Below are positions 53,357 to 62,409 of a stretch of DNA of 64,000 bases, one piece after another. Source of the DNA: Subtercola vilae (GTDB taxonomy: Bacteria > Actinomycetota > Actinomycetes > Actinomycetales > Microbacteriaceae); NCBI RefSeq assembly GCF_004923255.1, contig NZ_QYRT01000012.1, positions 1-64,000 on the forward strand, written 5' to 3'. The notes below the pieces were generated by a model, which did not search any database, was not told where the DNA came from, and saw only the letters and a list, made by a program, of their open reading frames with translations. The position numbers and the translations under genes are program-made. Numbering within the stretch: position 1 is the stretch's first letter; every line of letters starts with the position of its first letter.

Positions 53357-53443
53357 AATTGAGTGTACCTAGTGGGAGCCTTTGTGGCTTCGGGGTCGAC
53401 TGTCGGTTCCAGGGTGGGCGGTGAGTGAGTGGATGCGGTCAGG

Positions 53444-53655
53444 TCACAGTGACCCGCCGATCGTGAGGCCGGCGAGCGCTGCCAGAATGGCGAGCACGAG
53501 CATCCCGAACCCGTTCATCAGTGCGGCGCCCCATCGGCGTTCCTGCAGCAGGCGAACGGTCTCGAAGCTGGCTGTGCTGAACGTGGTGAAGCCGCCCATC
53601 GGCCCGGTTCCGATGATGAGGTGCCACGACTCCGCGACCGCATGGCTGAGGGTCG
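53444..53655 (-). pseudogene. crcB: Second crcB, C-terminal half only
   Basis: In the frame ending at TGA 53444-53446 the sequence reads [60 protein letters not shown]: the second half of a fluoride channel subunit, including the GGFTTFST pore motif. The N-terminal half is missing, and the sequence runs directly out of the end of the first crcB in another frame. Paired crcB genes normally form a heterodimeric channel; this one cannot. Confidence 0.8.
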
Positions 53656-54105
53656 CACCAGTGCGATACCGCAGAAAGTTGCTGCGGCGCCCAGCAGCAC
53701 TGTCATGACGGCGTAGACGATCGCGACACTGGTGCGGCCGTGGGTGAGCAGGATGCCCGTGTCGGTGGCAAGCGTGCTGTAGGTCGTGAACCCCCCGAGC
53801 ACACCGGTGCCGACCAGCAGACGCACGATGCGTCGGCGTCCGTGGTCAGGCCCGGCACTCGCGAGGGTTTCCAGCAGCACGCCGAGTGCGAGAGCGCCGA
53901 TGACGTTGATCGCGATGATCACGACGGCGATGTCATCGATCTGGGGTGCGCCGAGCGCGAGCAGCTCCCGGATCGCGGTGCCGACCACGCCGCCCACTGC
54001 GACCAGCGCGAGGTAGGCGGGCCGGATGTGTACCGGCCGAGGGGCCGCCCCTCTGGCCTGGTCGGTTTCGATGTCGCTGTCGACCGGGAGTTGATCGCCG
54101 CTCAT
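53518..54105 (-). CDS. crcB: Fluoride exporter CrcB (Fluc), with a read-through tail
   Basis: Fluoride channel subunit with four helices: [32 protein letters not shown], pore motif [38 protein letters not shown]. The natural end is near residue 153. The open frame then reads 40 Arg/Ser-rich residues out of frame through the second crcB, the result of a deletion that fused the genes. The start overlaps the enolase stop (ATGA). Function of this subunit may survive if the tail is tolerated. Confidence 0.82.
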   Translation of the reverse strand: MSGDQLPVDSDIETDQARGAAPRPVHIRPAYLALVAVGGVVGTAIRELLALGAPQIDDIAVVIIAINVIGALALGVLLETLASAGPDHGRRRIVRLLVGTGVLGGFTTYSTLATDTGILLTHGRTSVAIVYAVMTVLLGAAATFCGIALVRPSAMRSRSRGTSSSEPGRWAASPRSAQPASRPFACCRNADGAPH

Positions 54106-55253
54106 GCGAGTCCGTAGGAGATCGTGGGGTTCTGTGCTTCGATCTGGGTGAGCCGGTTGTATTTCGCCACGCGTTCTCTGCGGGCGGCCGTGATGGCGTC
54201 GAGGGTCTGGCTGACGGTTCCGATCTGGTTCGGTTTGATGAGAGCCGCCGTCGAGTAGTGCTCGTGCGCGCCGTCGAGGATGCGGGCGGCGTCGGTGACG
54301 TAGAGGTCGTCACCGACGAGCTGGATCCGGTCGGCGAGGCGCCCGGAGAGCGCGATCCACCCTTCGTGGTCGTCTTCGGCGAAGCCGTCCTCGATGCTCC
54401 GGATCGGGTACGAGTCGACAAGGTTCTCGTAGTAGTCGACGAGCTCGTCGCGGGCCAGTTCCCGGCCCGCCAGCCGGTAGCGGCCGCCGCCGAGGGAGAA
54501 GCCGTTGGCGGCAGGGTCCATCGCGATCGCGACACTGTCGACTCCGGGCGTGTAGCCGGCATCGGTGATCGCGGCCACCAGCAGATCAAGCGCTTCCTCG
54601 GCGGAGTCGATCGGTGGCGCGAATCCTCCCTCGTCACCGAGGCCCGCGGCGGAATACTTCGTACTGATGCGCCGGGCGAGAGCATGGTAGATCTCCGCTC
54701 CCGTCCGTACTGCCTCGGCTTCGGTGGCCGCCTGCACGGGTGCGATCATGAATTCCTGGAAGTCGAGTGCGTTCGTCGCATGGGCGCCGCCGTTCAGCAC
54801 GTTGAAGTGCGGCACCGGCATCCGCTCTGCCGAACCCGTCACGAGCGACAACCAGCGGTGAAGCGGCAGCTCTGCCCGGGTGCCGTCGAGGTCACGGAGT
54901 GCCCGGTCGAGGTCACTGATCGTGTTGTACGAATGGTGTGTCAGAAGCGTGCCGATCTCGGTTCGTACTGCGGTGACCGCGCCCTGCACGCCGAGGCCTC
55001 CGTATGCGGGGCCACCGTCGCGGAGTTCGACGGCCTCGAACGCTCCCGTCGAGGCTCCCGCGGGTGCTGATGCGACCGCCTCGAAACCGTCGTCGAGACG
55101 AAGCGACACACGAACGGTCGGGTTGCCGCGCGAGTCGAGAATCTGCTCGGCGGTGACCGTACTGATGGTGAGCGCGTGTCCTGTCGGGTGGCTGACGTAT
55201 TCGCCCGCGTCGTAGGCAATAGTGCGGTTGTGGTGTCCGGTGTAGTCGTTCAT
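54102..55253 (-). CDS. eno: Enolase with two internal deletions (fluoride operon copy)
   Basis: 383 residues, about 50 short. Kept: ILDSRGNPTVRV, PAGASTGAFEAVELRDG, NGGAHATNALDFQEFMI, GDEGGFAPP, IEDGFAEDD, GDDLYVT, LIKPNQIGT (K340). Missing: about 25 residues after DLDGT (the SRLGANAILGVS region) and about 45 after TLDA, including the SHRSGET loop and the second active-site Lys. Both losses keep the reading frame. Enolase is the classic target of fluoride, and eno genes sit in fluoride-riboswitch regulons. ATG 55253 follows AGGAGGAA. As read, catalysis is unlikely. Confidence 0.85.
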   Translation of the reverse strand: MNDYTGHHNRTIAYDAGEYVSHPTGHALTISTVTAEQILDSRGNPTVRVSLRLDDGFEAVASAPAGASTGAFEAVELRDGGPAYGGLGVQGAVTAVRTEIGTLLTHHSYNTISDLDRALRDLDGTRAELPLHRWLSLVTGSAERMPVPHFNVLNGGAHATNALDFQEFMIAPVQAATEAEAVRTGAEIYHALARRISTKYSAAGLGDEGGFAPPIDSAEEALDLLVAAITDAGYTPGVDSVAIAMDPAANGFSLGGGRYRLAGRELARDELVDYYENLVDSYPIRSIEDGFAEDDHEGWIALSGRLADRIQLVGDDLYVTDAARILDGAHEHYSTAALIKPNQIGTVSQTLDAITAARRERVAKYNRLTQIEAQNPTISYGLA

Positions 55254-55925
55254 CAGGTTCCTCCTTCGTGTGCCAGCAGCTCGGCGGCGGCGTGGGCGCT
55301 TTCTGTGTTCAGGTATGTGCCGGTGCCGGTGCGGGTGCGCACCCGCAATGTTTTGTCGAACGAATACACGAGCGGATGCCCGGTGGGAATGTTCAGCCGT
55401 TCGAGCTCGGTGCTCGGCGAAGAAGGCCCGCACCCTGACTTACACATCGGTAAGGGACTCCGAGCGGGTCAGCGCCTCGGCGGGCAGTCGGCCGAACAGA
55501 CGGCTGCCTGCCAGCGTTTCGTATTGGGCATCTGTCATCGGTGGTGGGGCATCGGAAACCGATCGTCGCCATCGCAGAAACTGTGCATCACCGTATTCGG
55601 CGCGAACTTCGGCCTTCGACAAGCCGGTCAGGGAGCCGTAATTGCGTTCGTCGAGGCGCCAGTCGCGAAGGACACGAGCCGGCCACAGGCGCAGGTCATC
55701 GACGACCGTCTGCGCCGTGATCGTCACACGCCTCAGTTCCGAAGCGAACACGGCGTCGGGCGCGATGTGCGCGGCGGAAAGCTGCGCGGCAGCACAGTGC
55801 GCTTCGGCGACGCCTGTCTGCGAAAGACCGACGTCGAGCAGCCCGGTGAAGAGGCCCTCGGCGTTTGCGGTGTTTTGGCCGTGCCGCAGCAGCACCAGCC
55901 GGGATACTCCGGCGTCGCCCGTCAT
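55253..55925 (-). pseudogene. gpmA: Phosphoglycerate mutase gene with internal deletion and frameshift
   Basis: N-terminal part from ATG 55925: LVLLRHGQNTANAEGLFTGL, SELRRVTITAQTVVDDL, WRLDERNYGSLTGLSKAEVR, ending TRSESLTDV then TAA. The C-terminal part continues in another frame: LERLNIPTGHPLVYSFDKTL to ELLAHEGGT, whose TGA overlaps the eno ATG. About 45 residues between the parts, including the second catalytic His (AAHGNS in the family), are gone. The preserved coupling to eno shows that the second piece is the genuine end. Confidence 0.85.
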
Positions 55926-56312
55926 GAAGTCACCGCCCACGGGAGGGCATCGTCTGATGCGACCGGTGCCACCGGGATGACAATCACCGGCCGGTGTTGA
56001 CGGTGGGCCAGATGCGCGGCAACGGAGCCGTTCAAGAACTCACCGACAGTGGAACGCCCGCTGGCGCGGCGGGTTCCGACCACGATCGCCGTCGCATCCC
56101 ACTCCCCCGCGAGTTGCGCGAGAGCAGCGGCCGCGTCGCCAGCCGGTATCGACGTACACGAACACCAACCGCGCGCCGAACCGTTCCGCGAAGACGACCG
56201 CCTGCGAGACCACGACGTCGGGCATGCCCGGGAACACGCCGACGACAATGACTGGCGTGCTCACTACCGCCAAAGGTTCGGGCAGTGACGATGCGGTGGG
56301 TGACTGTGACAC
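55922..56312 (-). pseudogene. Universal stress protein gene with deletion and frameshift
   Basis: From GTG 56312 the frame reads STPVIVVGVFPGMPDVVVSQ, AVVFAERFGARLVFVYVDT; the family then continues in another frame as DAAAALAQLAGEWDATAIVV, GTRRASGRSTVGEFLNGSVA, AHLAHRQHRPVIVIPVAPVA. About 45 residues normally between these parts are absent and the frame is shifted by one near 56145. The stop overlaps the gpmA start. First gene of the riboswitch-led operon. Confidence 0.8.
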
Positions 56313-56321
56313 GGTGGGCTC

Positions 56322-56353
56322 CTATCTCGTGGCGCACCAAAGTGCTGAGATAG
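56322..56353 (-). promoter_or_regulatory. Leader hairpin, probable riboswitch expression platform
   Basis: On the minus strand, arms CTATCTC and GAGATAG enclose an inner GCAC-TTTG-GTGC hairpin. Its 5' arm shares bases with the 3' end of the proposed aptamer (56350-56356) and its 3' arm reaches into the AGGAG ribosome site (56319-56323). The two structures exclude each other, as expected for a translational on-switch. Confidence 0.55.
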
Positions 56354-56403
56354 GGACTGTTGTCGACCTGGGTCGAGGTTGGTTACGGTGAGCCCCACCG
56401 CCG
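56350..56403 (-). ncRNA. Probable fluoride (crcB-motif) riboswitch, degenerate
   Basis: Minus-strand leader of the usp-gpm-eno-crcB operon. Proposed parts: stem CGGCG/CACCG (one C-A mismatch) around loop GTGGGGCT, then TAACC, a stem ACCT/AGGT, then AGTCCC-TAT. The loop GGGGCT can pair with AGTCCC as the pseudoknot, in the order and spacing of crcB-motif RNAs; the canonical loop AUG is GUG here. The gene context (crcB, eno, gpm) is typical of fluoride riboswitches. Mismatches may reflect decay like that in the genes. Confidence 0.58.
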
Positions 56404-56487
56404 TCGCACCAAGGTGCTCTCTAAACATGCCACAGATGACTGGGTAGCGCTACGACCGAGACGGCTGGTGATTCCACGGTCGCAAGC

Positions 56488-56505
56488 GTACCCTAGGGGG
56501 GTATC
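56488..56505. promoter_or_regulatory. CsoR-family operator upstream of DUF305 relic and permease
   Basis: GTACCCTAGGGGGGTATC holds TACCC-N5-GGGTA, a second CsoR/CstR-type site in the window, about 20-35 bases before the DUF305 remnant. It may bind the CstR encoded at 46825 or a copper-sensing CsoR encoded elsewhere. Confidence 0.65.
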
Positions 56506-56522
56506 CAATAGGGGAGTTGACG

Positions 56523-56705
56523 ATGAATGTTCGAAGTGCAGGATTCACCCCAGAGATCACGACGATGAACGCCTGGCTCGTCGAATGGGGCGCGAGTTCC
56601 CGCCGCATGCCGGGCATGGACATGAGCGGCATGATGAGCCAGAGCATCATGACCTCGCAGACGGCTGAGATCACCACCATTCACACTCTGCTCGCGGGGC
56701 TCTGA
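56523..56705 (+). pseudogene. DUF305 protein remnant
   Basis: A 60-codon frame reads PEITTMNAWLVEWGASSRRM, PGMDMSGMMS, then QSIMTSQTAEITTIHTLLAG. These are separate pieces of a DUF305 protein (methionine-rich, common near copper genes): the N-terminus with signal peptide and the middle MIxHHxGAIxMA segment are missing. Same deletion pattern as in the divergent fluoride operon. Two bases before the permease gene. Confidence 0.7.
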
Positions 56706-56707
56706 TC

Positions 56708-57889
56708 ATGTTCATCATTCAGGCCGTCGGCGACGCTCTCGCCACCGCCGGGTCGATGGCCTGGCAGATTCTCTGGCCGCTGATACTCGGTTTCACCCTC
56801 TCCGGCGTCATCCAGGCACTGATCAGGCGCGAGCAGATCACTCGGCTGATGCGAACCGACTCGCCGCGCTCGCTGGTCATCGCGAGTGGCCTTGGTGCGG
56901 CATCCTCTTCATGCTCGTATGCCGCCGTGGCACTGGCGCGGGCCCTCTTTCGAAAGGGAGCCAGCTTCTCTGCTGCCATGGCCTTCGAGATCGCGTCGAC
57001 CAACCTGGTGGTCGAGCTCGGCCTGATTCTGGCCTTCGTGATGGGCTGGCAGTTCACTCTCGCCGAGTTCGTCGGCGGCCCCATCATGATCATCCTGGTA
57101 GCCCTCGGCTTCCGACTCTGGATGCGTGGCAAGATCATCGACAAAGCCCGCGAGCAGGCAGAGAAGGGCCTGGCCGGCTCGATGGAGGGCCACGCCGGCA
57201 TGGACATGTCGGTGCAGCAGGGCGGCACGTTCTGGCAGCGCCTCTTTTCCCGCCCCGGCATCACCTCGGTGTCTCAGTACTTCGTCATGGACTGGGCCGC
57301 GGTACTCAAAGACATCGTCATCGGCCTACTGATCGCCGGCGCGTTCGCTGCGTGGGTTCCGAAAGCCTGGCTGCAAGCCGCTTTCTTCGTCAACGATCCG
57401 ACCGTGGCGTTCCTCCTCGGCCCGATCATCGGCCCGCTGCTCGCGATGATCAGCTTCGTCTGCTCGGTCGGCAACGTACCACTGGCCGCGGTGCTCTGGA
57501 ACGGCGGCATCAGTTTCGGCGGGGTGATCAGCTTCATCTTCGCCGACCTCATCATCATTCCGATCATCCTGATCTACCGGAAGTACTACGGCACAAAGGC
57601 AGCCATCCGCATTACTGTCATCTTCTACGGCGCCATGGTGCTCGCTGGGTACGCCGTCGAACTGATCTTCACCCCGCTCGGCCTCATCCCCACGAATCGC
57701 AACCTCACGATCGTCGACGATGGAACCAGCTGGAACTACACCACGTGGCTCAACATCGTCTTCCTGCTGATCGGAGCTCTGCTGCTGGTCGTGTTCTACC
57801 GAAGCGGCAGCGGGCCCATGCTGAAGATGATGGGCGGCAACCCCGACGGGGGGGCCGACCACGCGGTCCACAATCACGCAGGACACTAG
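56708..57889 (+). CDS. Permease of the PF03773 (ArsP/YraQ-like) family
   Basis: 393-residue membrane protein with about ten helices in two blocks. Conserved Cys motifs SSSCSYAAVALARALF and SFVCSVGNVPLAAVLW occur once in each block. A cytoplasmic loop carries a Met/His patch (EGHAGMDMSVQQ) and the C-terminus is His-rich (HAVHNHAGH). ArsP members export organoarsenicals; other members are linked to metal and thiol stress. Substrate not decidable here. A CsoR-type operator lies upstream. Confidence 0.85.
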   Translation: MFIIQAVGDALATAGSMAWQILWPLILGFTLSGVIQALIRREQITRLMRTDSPRSLVIASGLGAASSSCSYAAVALARALFRKGASFSAAMAFEIASTNLVVELGLILAFVMGWQFTLAEFVGGPIMIILVALGFRLWMRGKIIDKAREQAEKGLAGSMEGHAGMDMSVQQGGTFWQRLFSRPGITSVSQYFVMDWAAVLKDIVIGLLIAGAFAAWVPKAWLQAAFFVNDPTVAFLLGPIIGPLLAMISFVCSVGNVPLAAVLWNGGISFGGVISFIFADLIIIPIILIYRKYYGTKAAIRITVIFYGAMVLAGYAVELIFTPLGLIPTNRNLTIVDDGTSWNYTTWLNIVFLLIGALLLVVFYRSGSGPMLKMMGGNPDGGADHAVHNHAGH

Positions 57890-57912
57890 CCCTGAGGGGT
57901 CGCCGGAGCCAC

Positions 57913-59616
57913 TCAGGTGATCTTCTGATGGGGGGCGTCGGGGGCATCCTCCATCGGGCCGACACCCACCGGTATTCCCGCTTCAGGATGGTTCAGGTCG
58001 AAAGCTGGCGACTCGCTACGAATGCGCGGAATGGTGGTGAAATTGTGCCGAGGAGGCGGACAGGAGGTAGCCCATTCGAGCGAGCGACCGTAGCCCCACG
58101 GGTCGTTCACGGTGACCTTCGGAGCGTTTCGGGCCGTGATGTACACGTTCAAGAAGAACGGGATCATCGACGAGGCCAGCAGGAAGGCGCCCACGGTGGA
58201 GATCTGGTTCATCCAGGTGAAACCGTCGTCGGGTGAATACGACGCGTAGCGACGGGGCATGCCCACCACTCCGAGCCAGTGCTGGATGAGGAACGTGGTG
58301 TGGAACCCGATGAACAGCAGCCAGAAATGCCACTGGCCCAGCTTCTCGTTCAGCATCTTGCCGGTCCATTTGGGCCACCAGAAGTAGAAGCCGGAGAACA
58401 TGGCGAACACCACGGTTCCGAAGACCACGTAGTGGAAGTGGGCGACGACGAAGTAGCTGTCGGAGACATGGAAGTCAAGCGGCGGGGAGGCGAGGATGAC
58501 GCCCGTGAGCCCGCCGAACGTGAAGGTGATGAGAAAGCCGATCGCCCACACCATGGGTGTCTCGAACGTGACCGAGCCTCGCCACATCGTGCCCACCCAG
58601 TTGAAGATCTTGACCCCGGTGGGAACGGCGATCAGCATCGTCATCAGGGAAAAGAAAGGAAGCAGAACGGAGCCCGTCACGTACATGTGATGTGCCCACA
58701 CGGTGATCGAGAGTGCCGCGATCGCTATGGTCGCATAGATCAACGTCTTATACCCGAACAAGGGTTTCCGGCTGAAGACGGGGAGTACTTCGCTGATGAT
58801 GCCGAAGAACGGCAGCGCGATGATGTAGACCTCCGGATGCCCGAAGAACCAGAACATGTGCTGCCAGAGCAGGGGTCCGCCGTTGGCTGGGTCGTAGATG
58901 TGCGCACCGAAGACGCGGTCGATACCGAGCGCTGACAGTGCTGCTGCGAGCACGGGGAACGCCATCAGGATGAGGATGGCCGTGACCAGGGTAGTCCAGC
59001 TGAACAACGGCATACGGAACATCGTCATACCGGGTGCCCGCATGGTGATGATGGTGGTGATGAAGTTCACGGCGCCGAGGATGGTGCCGAACCCGGAGAG
59101 CACGAGTCCGAACACCCAGAGGTTGCCGCCGTCTCCCGGGGTGAATGTCTGGCTCGAGAGCGGTGCGTACGCGAACCAGCCGAACGATGCGGCGCCCTGG
59201 GGGGTGAGGAACCCGCCGACGACAATTGCGCTTCCGAACGTGTACAGCCAGAACGCGAGCCCGTTCAGCCGCGGAAATGCGACGTCGGGGGCACCGATCT
59301 GTAACGGCATCAGCACGTTCGCGAACCCCGCGAAGAGTGGTGTTGCGAACATCAGCAGCATGATCGTGCCATGCATCGTGAACAGCTGGTTGTATTGGTC
59401 CTTCGTCGCGAGGAGCTGCGCCCCGGGTTCGAAGAGCTGAGCACGGATCACCAGAGCGAGCACGCCACCGAAACAGAAGTAGAGAAACGATTCGATCAGG
59501 TACATGTACCCGATGATCTTGTGATCGGTCGATGTGACCCATCGCACAAACACATTTCCTTTGCGCAGGGCCGAAGCGCTGACAGCGACATCGGCATGGT
59601 CACTGAGCGTGGTCAT
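57913..59616 (-). CDS. ctaD: Cytochrome c oxidase subunit I (orphan copy)
   Basis: 567 residues, twelve membrane helices. Haem and copper ligands: [24 protein letters not shown] with the His-Tyr pair, [10 protein letters not shown], and [13 protein letters not shown] 59616 has GGAGGGGA upstream. Subunits II and III are not nearby, so this is an extra or displaced ctaD; a solitary oxidase gene in a metal/stress region may serve as a resistant alternative oxidase, which is inference. Confidence 0.95.
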   Translation of the reverse strand: MTTLSDHADVAVSASALRKGNVFVRWVTSTDHKIIGYMYLIESFLYFCFGGVLALVIRAQLFEPGAQLLATKDQYNQLFTMHGTIMLLMFATPLFAGFANVLMPLQIGAPDVAFPRLNGLAFWLYTFGSAIVVGGFLTPQGAASFGWFAYAPLSSQTFTPGDGGNLWVFGLVLSGFGTILGAVNFITTIITMRAPGMTMFRMPLFSWTTLVTAILILMAFPVLAAALSALGIDRVFGAHIYDPANGGPLLWQHMFWFFGHPEVYIIALPFFGIISEVLPVFSRKPLFGYKTLIYATIAIAALSITVWAHHMYVTGSVLLPFFSLMTMLIAVPTGVKIFNWVGTMWRGSVTFETPMVWAIGFLITFTFGGLTGVILASPPLDFHVSDSYFVVAHFHYVVFGTVVFAMFSGFYFWWPKWTGKMLNEKLGQWHFWLLFIGFHTTFLIQHWLGVVGMPRRYASYSPDDGFTWMNQISTVGAFLLASSMIPFFLNVYITARNAPKVTVNDPWGYGRSLEWATSCPPPRHNFTTIPRIRSESPAFDLNHPEAGIPVGVGPMEDAPDAPHQKIT

Positions 59617-59746
59617 GACATTCCCCTCCGGCGGCCGGTCACACCCGTCTTCATGTTTATACACTCGTACGTTCTAGTTTGACAGGGGCATCATTTCTGA
59701 AGGCGCCCGTGTATGTTTTCTCGAACATCTGCTGATCGGAGCGCGC

Positions 59747-60514
59747 GTGCTACTCGAGGGAAAAACCATTGTCGTCACGGGAGGCAACAGCGGCATCGGA
59801 GAAGCGATCGTGATCGCCGCGGCCGCCGAGGGGGCGAACATCGTGATCGACTACCTCACCCACCCAGAGGAAACATCCGACATCATCGACCGCATCGAGA
59901 AGGCCGGTGGCCACGCCGTCGGTGTGCAAGCGGACGTCAGTCGGGCCTCCGACCTCCACAAGATGATCACGACGGCTGTCGACACCTACGGCAGGCTCGA
60001 TGTGATCATCAACAACGCCGGCATTGAGACACGCACCTCCATCCTCGACACGACCGAAGCGGACTTCGAGAAGGTCATCGATGTGAACCTCAAAAGTGCA
60101 TTCTTCGGCACACAGTTCGCCGCGAAACGGTTCATCGAACAGGGCGGCGGCGGGCTCGTCATCAACATCTCATCGGTGCACGAAGACTGGCCGATGCCGG
60201 GAAACATCGCCTACTGCGTCTCCAAAGGCGGCACCCGGATGCTCACACGAACCGCGGGCGTCGAGCTCGGCAAGCACGGCATCCGGGTCGTCAACCTGGC
60301 ACCGGGCGCCGTCGACACGCCCATCAACGCCAGCACCGAAGCGAATCCTGCACAGCTGAAAGCACTCGATGCGGCTATCCCTCTCGGCCGGATGGCTAAA
60401 CCCAGCGAGATCGCGGATGTCGCCGTTTTCCTGGCCTCGGGCCAGTCCTCGTATTTCACTGCCACAACCCTGTTCCTCGACGGTGGGATCATGCAGGGAA
60501 GCGTCGGACTGTGA
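59747..60514 (+). CDS. SDR, glucose 1-dehydrogenase-like
   Basis: 255 residues: TGGNSGIG, NNAGIETRTS, catalytic SSVHEDWPMPGNIAYCVSKG, C-terminal TLFLDGGIMQGSVGL. GTG 59747 is the start. Stop overlaps the start of the GMC oxidoreductase. Pairing of these two types suggests a sugar or polyol oxidation unit. Confidence 0.88.
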   Translation: MLLEGKTIVVTGGNSGIGEAIVIAAAAEGANIVIDYLTHPEETSDIIDRIEKAGGHAVGVQADVSRASDLHKMITTAVDTYGRLDVIINNAGIETRTSILDTTEADFEKVIDVNLKSAFFGTQFAAKRFIEQGGGGLVINISSVHEDWPMPGNIAYCVSKGGTRMLTRTAGVELGKHGIRVVNLAPGAVDTPINASTEANPAQLKALDAAIPLGRMAKPSEIADVAVFLASGQSSYFTATTLFLDGGIMQGSVGL

Positions 60515-62103
60515 GCGAACCACACACCTCACCGAGTGATCACTACGACGTGATTGTCATCGGCAGCGGCCCAGGCGGTGGCACCACCGCCGCAGAGGTG
60601 GCCAAGACCGGAAAGCGGGTTCTGCTGATCGAACGAGGCGACTACCTCCGACGTGAACGGGAGAACTGGGACTCGAAATCGGTGTTCGCCGAGAACCGAT
60701 ACGTTGCCGAAGAGACGTTCTACGATCTCAACGACAAACCATTCCGGCCCGAGCTGCACTTCTACGTCGGAGGCAATTCGAAAGTGTACGGCGCAGCTCT
60801 GTTCCGCCTGCACCCCACCGACTTCACCGGTGTTCAGCACCCCGGCGGTGTATCGCCGGAATGGCCGATCAGCTACGACGACCTCGAACCGTACTACGTA
60901 AAGGCAGAGCACCTGTACTGGGTTCATGGCAAACACGGCGAAGACCCTTTCGCTGGAGCATCCAGTCAGGACTACGCCTTTCCCCCGGTCAAACACGCAC
61001 CGCGGATCCAAGAACTCTCCGACGGCCTGACGAAGCTCGGGCTGCACCCGTTTCATCTGCCGGTCGGTGTGAATCTCGTGCAGAATGACGACGGCACCGC
61101 TGCCCACGGATCAGCGTGCATCCGCTGCGACCGGGTCGATGGTTTTCCCTGCCTTGTCGAAGCGAAAGCGGATTCCGAGTCGGTCGTCGTACGCCCCGCG
61201 CTTCGCGCGAACCCCAACCTGCGCCTGCTGACCAACACCACGGTCACGAAGCTGCTCACCGACACAACCGGCCGCACGGTCACCGGGGTGGCGACTGTGA
61301 ACACTGCAGGAGAGCACACCACATTCAGCGCCGACATCATCGTTCTCTCGGCCGGGTCGATTCTCTCCTCGGCGCTGCTGCTCGCCTCAGCAACGGATAC
61401 CCACCCGGGCGGCCTCGGCAACAGCTCCGATACCGTCGGGCGCCACTACATGCGGCACAACAACCTCGCGCTCATTGCGTTCTCCAAAGACCGCAACGAC
61501 ACCGTCTTCCAAAAAACACTGACCCTGAACGACTACTACGGGCCGAGCAGCGCGTGGGAATACCCGATGGGCAACATTCAGATGCTCGGCAAATCCGACG
61601 ACTGGCAGGTCAAAGGCCAGGCGCCGAAGGGGCTCGGCTGGGCACCACCAGCAGCGTACGGAATCGTCGGCAAGCATTCGATGGACTTCTGGCTCGCCAG
61701 CGAAGACCTGCCTCTCCCCACCAGCCGCGTCACTCTCCGAACCGACGGCCACATCAACCTCACCGTGCAACCCGACAACAATTCTGAGGGGCTCAAACGG
61801 CTCCGCCACACCTTCGACAGCATGCTCACCGATCTCGGCATGCACTCACAATCGTTCGAAAGAAACCTCTACCTCAGTAAAGCGATGGATGTCTCAGCCA
61901 CCGCACACCAAGCCGGAACCGCACGATTTGGAACCGACTCAAGCACCTCCGCCCTCGACACGAACTGCAAAATGCACGACCTCGACAATCTCTACGTGAT
62001 CGACGGCTCATTCATGCCCTCCATCGGCGCTGTGAATCCCACACTCACCATCATCGCCAACGCACTCCGAGTCAGCGAACACATCACGGGCAGGCTGAAC
62101 TGA
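60511..62103 (+). CDS. GMC-family FAD oxidoreductase
   Basis: 530 residues: FAD motif VIVIGSGPGGGTTAAEVAKT, GGNSKVYGAALFRL, a Cys-rich segment ACIRCDRVDGFPC typical of one GMC branch, and the C-terminal GSFMPSIGAVNPTLTIIANA. It oxidises an alcohol group, donor unknown. Coupled to the SDR gene. Confidence 0.9.
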   Translation: MSEPHTSPSDHYDVIVIGSGPGGGTTAAEVAKTGKRVLLIERGDYLRRERENWDSKSVFAENRYVAEETFYDLNDKPFRPELHFYVGGNSKVYGAALFRLHPTDFTGVQHPGGVSPEWPISYDDLEPYYVKAEHLYWVHGKHGEDPFAGASSQDYAFPPVKHAPRIQELSDGLTKLGLHPFHLPVGVNLVQNDDGTAAHGSACIRCDRVDGFPCLVEAKADSESVVVRPALRANPNLRLLTNTTVTKLLTDTTGRTVTGVATVNTAGEHTTFSADIIVLSAGSILSSALLLASATDTHPGGLGNSSDTVGRHYMRHNNLALIAFSKDRNDTVFQKTLTLNDYYGPSSAWEYPMGNIQMLGKSDDWQVKGQAPKGLGWAPPAAYGIVGKHSMDFWLASEDLPLPTSRVTLRTDGHINLTVQPDNNSEGLKRLRHTFDSMLTDLGMHSQSFERNLYLSKAMDVSATAHQAGTARFGTDSSTSALDTNCKMHDLDNLYVIDGSFMPSIGAVNPTLTIIANALRVSEHITGRLN

Positions 62104-62409
62104 CGACGCCCACGCAACAGCGCTGCCACTGCAGGAAGTGCCGCTTGGCAGACCCGAGCCGGAGTACCAACTGCGTCGACTCAGCGAAGTGAGCGGAGCA
62201 GCGCGTTGACCGCGCGCACGTGATTCGCGCTGCGCCGGTGCCCGTTCGCGGGAGACGGGTGCGGCGCCGCCAGCACCGGCACGATTATCGGATGATCGTG
62301 CAGGGTGTATGCCGGCTGCATCGAACAACGGCCAGGAAACCACGTTCCACCGGAAGCAGTCGCTCCGCGACATACCGGCCTCGATGTCATCCCTGCGCCC
62401 CCTGTGGTC
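62104..62409. other. Gene-free region between convergent genes
   Basis: 306 bases between the GMC gene and the LysR gene. A minus-strand frame (about 62181-62330) reads HDHPIIVPVLAAPHPSPANG and ends ALLRSLR; it could be the tail of a lost gene, but no start or domain can be assigned. No clear terminator seen. Confidence 0.35.
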
